A DNA stretch of 64,000 bases, taken from assembly GCA_959347315.1 (NCBI GenBank), contig OY365806.1, forward strand, positions 50,266,842 through 50,330,841, in the 5' to 3' direction. The notes under the pieces were generated by a model. The model was not told the DNA's origin, made no database searches, and saw only the letters and a list, made by a program, of their open reading frames with translations. Every line of letters starts with the position of its first letter. Positions within the stretch are counted from its first letter, which is position 1. The position numbers and the translations under genes are program-made. Below are positions 58,095 through 64,000 of the stretch, piece by piece. The stretch is from Bimastos eiseni. Taxonomy: Eukaryota > Annelida > Clitellata > Crassiclitellata > Lumbricidae.

Positions 58095-59739
58095 GTTAGT
58101 CTCTCATTTGTAATCCCTCGGGTGTATGTAAAAAAATATCTGAGATTAAAAGGGTTGTTGATCTGAAATGGCTTCTCCCTCATCATTGTTATTCTATTAT
58201 TGTCATTATTTTGTATTACCTGAGTACGGGTACATGGGCATTATGGTTTCATGGACTGGACACAAGACAAGACAGTGTTTGAATCTCTGTTGTGTCAACT
58301 AGCTAGTTAGCTAATATAGTTAAAACTGCTTTCAAATACCAGGTAGTTGCAAAATAATTGACTTGTTTTATAAAATAGTTGAAATTAGTAGTTGAAATAC
58401 AAAATCTGAATTTGTTGTGTAATTCTTCTGTAAGTTTTTCTTAACACTTTTTCAGTTGCATATGCACCAGTGAGATTTCCTATGCTGTCAATTGTCAACA
58501 CCACTTTGAGGCTGAATTTTAGTAACATAATCATCATAATTAGGGTTATGAGCTAATGAAGTAATTATTTATAGTTTAGCGGAATCATGGCCCATCTTTA
58601 TTCATAGGTTGCAAGAACAAAGAAACACTTATGCAAAAAAATACAATGAATGTTATACAACAATTAAACTTTAAGTATAAATGGGGATCCTATGCACAGT
58701 TAATATGGGATGCATCAAAGCAGAACGGACTTAAGCAGAACAGTAGGCACAATTAGTGTTAATGAAGAAATAATTCAGAGAAAATAAAAAAATTAGCAGC
58801 TGTTTCCATTTGCCATTTTACTTGAGCAAAGGAAGTTACAAAAAAGTAGTTTATAGTGATGTCTATAATTACTTTAATTTTCTTATATTTAAAGCTGGTT
58901 ACACACTACCAGTTAAGCTATTTAAAAACTATTTTAAGGTATTTGTAGTTGAACTACCTAGAAATAGTTCCTTCACGGCCGACTTATGTGTTGCCACTTT
59001 CTAAAAGAATAGACTTTCATAATCGAACAAACAAAAACTCTGTCAGGTGCGGAATTATTTGCGTGAGGGCACAGCATCTGCTGGTGAAATTGCTCTGTGA
59101 TTAGTTTTCTTTGCAGCTGCCAGGTAAATGGCAAAAAGCATCATGGTGTTGTTGCCAGATCCCTTTGTTGACTGTATAAATACTGTTGTTTTCTGGCACT
59201 TTGTTTTCAGATCAACAGACAGGTGTTTAGGAAATTTCAATGTGTAAGACAATGGCATGATAGAAGTTACAAATTAATAATAATATTCTTATTAAATAAT
59301 GCTTAAATAAGCTCAGGGCCGTACCAACCTAATATTGCGCCCTGTGCCTAGCTAGCTGCGCCTTGTGTGTAGCATCAATTTGGCGCCCCCACATTTTGAA
59401 AATAGTGCATTTTAATAAGTTATTCCATCCCGAAATTTGCGCTCTTTCCACATTTGCGCCCTGGGCCTAGGTCCCACAAGTCCCTCTTCAGTACGGCCCT
59501 GAATAAGCTGTCTCTTCCAGAGCCTGTCAGCAATGGTCCAATGCTTTGTTGCAATGACCTTCCAGGGCACCATGTCAAGGCTGCAAGTAGCTGATAAGCG
59601 GCAACCCCATTGACTACAGAACTGACCCGGTGGCAATGTCAATGATGGACATTGGACAAAAATAATAATGATTTTGAGATCCCAAATATGCAAAATGCTA
59701 CTGAATGTTGATGTGGGTTACTTTAAGATCCACTTCCAG
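58095..59739 (+). other. Intron between FN3-2 and transmembrane exon (1.6 kb)
   Basis: Contains the 188-bp hAT MITE at 59314. Nothing else is recognised. Confidence 0.8.
59314..59501. mobile_element. Short hAT-type MITE with perfect TIR and 8-bp TSD
   Basis: CAGGGCCGTAC at 59314 is perfectly inverted as GTACGGCCCTG ending at 59501. AATAAGCT flanks both sides (59306-59313 and 59502-59509). Inside, GCGCCCTGTGCCTAG (59337) and GCGCCCTGGGCCTAG (59456) are near-repeats. At 188 bp and non-coding, this is a classical hAT MITE and probably young, judging by its intact ends. Confidence 0.93.
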
Positions 59740-59874
59740 CCGGAGGAGGTCAGGTCTCCAGTGGAATCATCGGTGGAATTGTCGGTGGATTACTGCTCGC
59801 CTTTTTTGCCGCTCTGCTCATCGCCCTCGTCATTAGGTTGTATAAAAAGAAGAAGCAAAGATCCATCAGATATG
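59740..59874 (+). CDS. tutl/IGSF9: Exon: juxtamembrane, transmembrane helix and stop-transfer, Turtle/IGSF9-like protein
   Basis: Acceptor CACTTCCAG|CC and donor TATG|GTAGTC are both phase 1. Translation: A-GGQVSSGIIGGIVGGLL, then about 14 more hydrophobic residues (LAFFAALLIALVI), then RLYKKKKQRSIRY. This is a single ~23-residue transmembrane helix followed by a basic stop-transfer cluster, the type I topology expected after FN3-2. The helix start carries a GxxxGxxxG pattern (G-I-I-G-G-I-V-G-G), a known helix-packing motif. The frame is fixed by phase-1 joining to the FN3-2 exon; other frames of this segment give no hydrophobic helix. If the donor were not used, translation would stop after eight residues (SLPLFLA-stop). 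Confidence 0.92.
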
Positions 59875-60307
59875 GTAGTCTGCCTCTATTTCTTGCTTAA
59901 GAATTCTACACAATCTGATAAGCAATGTTTGAAAATAGTATAAGCAATATAGAGATGCCATATAGTACTTGCTCTGAAATTTCGATGTGGCCTAAAATGC
60001 TATCTGTCAGCTATAGGAAGTAACTCATTATATTGAGGTTGTATTGTAATGAGGTTACATGAAGGTTACTTTATGATGTTGATTATGATTTTATTGCTAT
60101 ATTATTTAAATTAATGATTATATTGCACCATACTGACTATCTTATATTAGTTACATTAATGATTATATAAAATTATTAGTCTAATCATCTACTAGTTTTG
60201 ACTCGTATGTGAGGATCCAACTAACAAATTCTACGCAACTGCCTGACATGAGCAATTGAATGATGAAGGGACTAAATTCTTTAATTTTAAGAATGGCGAC
60301 AGTTGCT

Positions 60308-60565
60308 ATTAACACAGCAGTCAAGCTTTATACTTGGAATTTCTTCAAATAGTACTGAAGCAGACATCACTCTTTTACTGGGAATTCCTTCAAATGGTAC
60401 TTACAAAAAGTCATGTTTATACTGTGAATTCCATCAAATAGCACTAACACAGCACTGACAGCAGTCGCTCTTATACTGGAAATTCCTTTGAATAGCACTA
60501 GCAAGGAAGTCATTCTTATACTGTGAATTCCATCAAATAACACTAACACAGCAGTCATTCTAATC
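60308..60565. repeat. ~55-bp tandem repeat (ACTGTGAATTCCATCAAATA)
   Basis: Five diverged units, each with a T(T)ATACTG(T/G)GAATTCC(A/T)TCAAATAG core and AACACAGCAGTCA(T)TC. Minus-strand frames of type VLVLFDGIHSI are a by-product. Confidence 0.85.
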
Positions 60566-60884
60566 AATTAGTCAATGAAGTTTTGTTTATTGGAACAAAC
60601 TGGCAAATGAGTTGCTTTTACAATGTCACAGATTATTTTTATTTGAAAGATCAGATTAGATTAAGGCCAATATAATTATGGGCGTGCTATACATATTTGG
60701 CTGTTAGTGTTGTTATTGAGTGAATCAATACATAATTGTACTGAGAGTGCTTTTGGTAGCAATTTTCAGCATGTGATAAGTAACAACATTAATTCTCTAA
60801 TTCTATTGTTGTGACCTTAGGATGATGCAGTTAAACAAAATTGTCTAGCTGTTTGCAGATTTTTCCTATCTCTGTTGTATGAGA

Positions 60885-61030
60885 CAGTTGAATATTGTCA
60901 GTTTACCAGTCCATCATTTGATTATTATCAGCTAACTAACTCATCATTTGATTATTAACAGTTAATTGGTTCATTATTTGAATACTATCAGTTAAATAGC
61001 ACATAATTTAAATATTTTCAGTTAACTAGT
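60885..61030. repeat. ~45-bp tandem repeat (TCATTTGATTATTATCAGTTA)
   Basis: Four diverged units of (C/T)ATCATTTGATTATTATCAGTTAACTA-like sequence. Confidence 0.8.
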
Positions 61031-61093
61031 GAATCTGATTGATCAGTAATCACACATTTTGATATATATATATATATATATATATCTTGGCAG

Positions 61094-61139
61094 GTAACGT
61101 CAAATATTTTGGTCCCAATCAAGTTGAATCTTCACAAAA
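61094..61139 (+). CDS. tutl/IGSF9: Candidate cytoplasmic exon
   Basis: This 46-bp segment has acceptor ATATCTTGGCAG|GT (phase 1) and donor CAAAA|GTAAGC (phase 2). Joined to the transmembrane exon it completes a Gly and reads NVKYFGPNQVESSQ, giving ...QRSIRYG-NVKYFGP... on the cytoplasmic side. Splice phase, good consensus donor and absence of stops support it; the small size and lack of a conserved domain limit confidence. Vertebrate IGSF9 proteins have long cytoplasmic tails, so more exons could follow. Confidence 0.5.
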
Positions 61140-63077
61140 GTAAGCTGAAAGTATTCTCGACTTATCAGTGTTAGTGTCCTTGATGGTTACTGTCTGTCTG
61201 TCTGTTCGTCTGTTTATCTGTCTCTGTCTATGTGTGAATTTATTTCTGCCTGCCTGTTTGTCTTATCAATCCCATCTGATTGTCTGTTTATCCATTTGTC
61301 TGTAACATTGTCAAAGTTAGTTAGATTTATGTCATAAAAAATTAATGGTTTGTATATTATGCCTGTCAAAGGCATGTTGCAGATTGTCACTATCAGACTC
61401 ATTGGTTGTCTAGAGTCCATCATCTGTCACAAGTTTCTCAACTGCTAGTCAGAAATAGTGAGAACCTCTTTGGCAGGCTAAGTTAATGAGCCATAAACTG
61501 GAATGTGTTTTATCCAAATGACATTACGTTAATACTTAAATATAGTAGTCAGCAGAGAAGCGTGGTTATAAACTGGTTATAATTTGTGTATTTTGTTGCT
61601 TAGCTATAATCTGTGTGTATATTTTATATTTTCAGCCTAAATAGAATAGCTGAAGGTATTTATACTGATTTGATCGTAATCACTCATTTAATTTAGTAGT
61701 ATGTTCAATACAGTTATGAAGTAGTAAGTGTGCAGTTTCAAACAGACGGATGGCAAGACACATTGAGAGACAGACCAGTACACACACTCACACACAGAAT
61801 GAGGGCAAGCTTATTCTCACACAGATGTTAGTTTAAGAGATAAGATGCCACAAAGTCAAATAGGTAAAGTATAAAAAAATGCAATAATTGTCAGCATATA
61901 GCATAAAACTGCTGTCAGTTACTAATTATTTTGTTAAAATTAGTAGTAATTAGCAGTGTTATTTCAGTTCAGAAAATCATTTTTATTTTAGGTTTTATTT
62001 AGTTCAGTATGGATCATTTCTGTTTTTAGTTTTATTTCTGATAATAATTTCAGTTTTAGTTTAGTTTTGATTCATCAATCATTTTAGTTATGGTTTTAGT
62101 TCACGATTGTCTAATTTTTTTTCTCATTTTAGTTTTGTTCCAGAAAACAACAATAAATCAGACTATCGCCAATCTTTGTCGATGAGTAATGAGGAATGTT
62201 GCTTATCGAGTATTCTTATAAAGCGTTCATATTTAGCTTAACAGAAGCTCGTATTTCCAAAGGTTTGGACATCATGTTGTGTGTGTCTGCTGCTGAAGGT
62301 CCACATAAAGATAAGATCTTTTCTGCATCAGCATGGAAAAACATGAGCTGCGAAATGATCTTTTTCAGGAGCTAATGTTTGTTCGGACCAGAATCTGGAG
62401 GCATTGTCCCCACAATACTTTGTCACCTATGATAAATATCTGTCCATATCTTCTTGGAAATTTTCCACGTTGGTGACTTCAACATCATGTCTCATTCGTC
62501 CAACTAAGCTGCCGGAAATTTCAACATTTTTTAATGCTCCCAATCCTGATGCTTCATCTTGAATTGGACCTGAAAAAATTGGTGCAGAAGGAAAGGTATT
62601 TTCAATGGTTGGCGTTCAAGATTTCAATGTCGTTTTCGTTTTTATTTAGTTCTACATTGACTCTTTTTCGTTATTATTTTGTTCTAGTTCAGAGTTTCTG
62701 TTTCGTTTTCATGGACGAATACCAATTTATTTTCGTTCTGGTTTTTTGGAAAAAAGTTAACACTGTACAGTAACTACCTTCTATTACACTGGTGTCTAAT
62801 GCACAAGGCATCAACCACCGATGGCACACCACACAACGAAGCCACATGCAGGTCAATTGACAGAGAGAGAGAGAGAGAGACAGCCTTTGGTAATAAGCAA
62901 TTTCAAAAGGGTTTAGTTTTATAAATATTATGGCTAAAATAACATATGAAACAGAGCAGAATGGACAGATACGGATATTGGGAGAGAGTTCCAAAATATG
63001 GAAATAGAAGAAGGTCATCATCACACAGTAACCATTCCAGTGAAGGATGAAGGTCATACATATTGTCTCTATTGCAG
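61140..63077 (+). other. Intron or 3' flank after the cytoplasmic exon
   Basis: Contains TCTG-type short repeats near 61190-61310 and T-rich GTTTTAGTTTTA-like repeats (61980-62150 and 62600-62760) that may be the two ends of one non-autonomous element. A GA run lies at 62858-62880. No further exon is certain. Confidence 0.5.
61980..62765. repeat. TTTTAGTTTT/TTTTCGTTTT low-complexity pair
   Basis: Two T-rich degenerate arrays in the same orientation (GTTTTAGTTTAGTTTTGA near 62050; TCGTTTTCGTTTTTATTTAG near 62630) flank about 450 bp of unique sequence. No inverted ends or target duplication were found. Confidence 0.45.
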
Positions 63078-63096
63078 GACAACCACTCGGCTATGA
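63078..63096 (+). CDS. Candidate terminal coding segment ending in -TTRL
   Basis: A strong acceptor, TATTGTCTCTATTGCAG|G, precedes this segment. Joined to the phase-2 end of the 61094-61139 exon it reads K-T-T-T-R-L-stop (TGA 63094-63096). The C-terminus TTRL fits the class I PDZ ligand (S/T-x-hydrophobic). IGSF9/Dasm1-family proteins are known to bind PDZ scaffolds. An AATAAA lies at 63570-63575. If instead joined directly to the transmembrane exon (phase 1), the same acceptor gives GQPLGYDDNSHMLLC-stop. Both readings are inference. Confidence 0.3.
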
Positions 63097-64000
63097 TGAT
63101 AACTCACACATGCTTTTGTGCTAGATTCATTTTGTTTAGGCACATTTTAATGACAGTGTGATATTAACAATAATAATAATAATAAGAGCTGACTGACTTC
63201 AAGTATTGTTGCCAGCCAGAGATTGATGTTTCATAAACTATGAGCCGCAATTTTGATAAATCTTTTGCTGAACAGGAAGTCAATGAAGACATGAATGGAA
63301 TTAAGTGGTTATGTGTTCTTATTTTGATCTATTAGTTATAGCTTTAGCCAACCAGTTCTGAACAGCTCTGAACCTGCTTCTGCATGTTTGATTTATTGAT
63401 AAAAGCAAGAAACGAGCTACAGTAGCAAGGTTTGAAGGCTATTTGAGACAAATGTGTTTGCCATAGATATCCTTGAAAACAAGGTTAAAATACGCCTAAT
63501 TCTGCATATGTCATAAATTATATGAAGATTGGCCAACGCCATTTACATAGTCCATGAGTGACAAAGTAAAATAAAAAGCAACATCCAAGTTTTCTAGCTG
63601 ATTATGTGCAAAGGACCGGATCAACATATTTTGGGATCCTTGGATAATTTTTATGGCCCCCAAAAAAGGGGGCCCTAAACTGCAGCCTAGTCAACCTGAT
63701 GGTTGATTTATTGGTTAATCTGGTCGTGCATATGCAGACCAAGCTCCTCATTGAAGTCTGCACACCATAATCCACACTTCTTGCTGGTTATAATGATTTA
63801 TGACATTAAGGGGTCATATTAAGCCAACTCAACAAATGAGTCGCCCAGATTCAACAATTTAACGATCCAAATTGTTTAAGTTGCTGTGCAGCACAAGTGC
63901 TCAGTATTTCTCAAGCTGTACAACAGTCCCTTGAGACAGGTTTCTTGGCTTGTACATTCCTTCCAGTAGGTCCAATCTGCGCCATTACAGACATGGAACC
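63097..64000. other. 3' region with no recognised gene
   Basis: AT-rich sequence. Features seen are a TAA-type run near 63170-63185, an AATAAA at 63570 and a GGGGGC/GCCCCC palindrome (TTATGGCCCCCAAAAAAGGG) near 63650. It could be 3'UTR of the gene if the terminal segment at 63078 is real. Confidence 0.4.

Larger units (their letters stand above)
59875..61093 (+). other. Intron after the transmembrane exon (1.2 kb)
   Basis: Contains two local tandem repeats (60308-60565 and 60885-61025) and a short TA run just before the acceptor at 61093. Confidence 0.6.

Noticed and set aside
1..64000. CRISPR arrays, bacterial operons or riboswitches
   Set aside because: The tandem repeats here lack unique spacers of constant length, and gene structure and transposon content are eukaryotic.

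Overview
The window is animal (metazoan) nuclear DNA. It is AT-rich, with short coding exons bounded by GT-AG introns of 0.4-15 kb, many decayed retrotransposons and DNA transposons, and long micro- and minisatellites. There are no bacterial-type genes. Repeat content (several LINE lineages, hAT and mariner MITEs, a tRNA-derived SINE, and a recurrent TAGGCCTA palindrome) fits a marine invertebrate, but I cannot fix the phylum.

The only host gene I can support lies on the + strand and spans about 10.0 to 61.1 kb or further. It encodes a type I membrane adhesion protein of the Turtle/IGSF9 (Dasm1) family. Ten exons can be joined in frame (1855 nt, about 618 codons): Ig2 (10038-10307), Ig3 (25247-25534), Ig4 (34766-35041), Ig5 in two exons (46295-46410, 50356-50509), FN3-1 in two exons (53536-53647, 54033-54211), FN3-2 (57816-58094), a transmembrane exon (59740-59874) and a short cytoplasmic exon (61094-61139). 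A possible last exon is at 63078. The signal peptide and Ig1 must lie before the window. Domain boundaries are all phase 1, as is usual for exon-shuffled Ig/FN3 modules. Codons rebuilt across the splice junctions restore family residues, which is the main support for the model.

The three most interesting points concern this gene. (1) The Ig4 exon is preceded, without a stop, by a CpG-rich block with in-frame ATGs and a signal-peptide-like stretch, so an internal promoter could make a secreted-pathway isoform starting at Ig4. (2) The FN3-1 intron appears to use a rare GC donor. (3) Joining the cytoplasmic exon to an acceptor at 63077 would end the protein in -TTRL, a class I PDZ ligand, giving an unusually short tail.

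The rest of the window is intron or upstream DNA. It holds LINE fragments on both strands, three hAT-type elements with perfect 8-bp target duplications (20070-20815, 23225-23666, 59314-59501), and an internally deleted mariner with both inverted repeats (15365-16001). It also holds two foldback-like elements whose ends are made of iterated short motifs (about 3985-5330 and 28375-28892), a three-copy tRNA-SINE family, a 1-kb 21-bp minisatellite open on both strands, and a 31-bp near-perfect hairpin.
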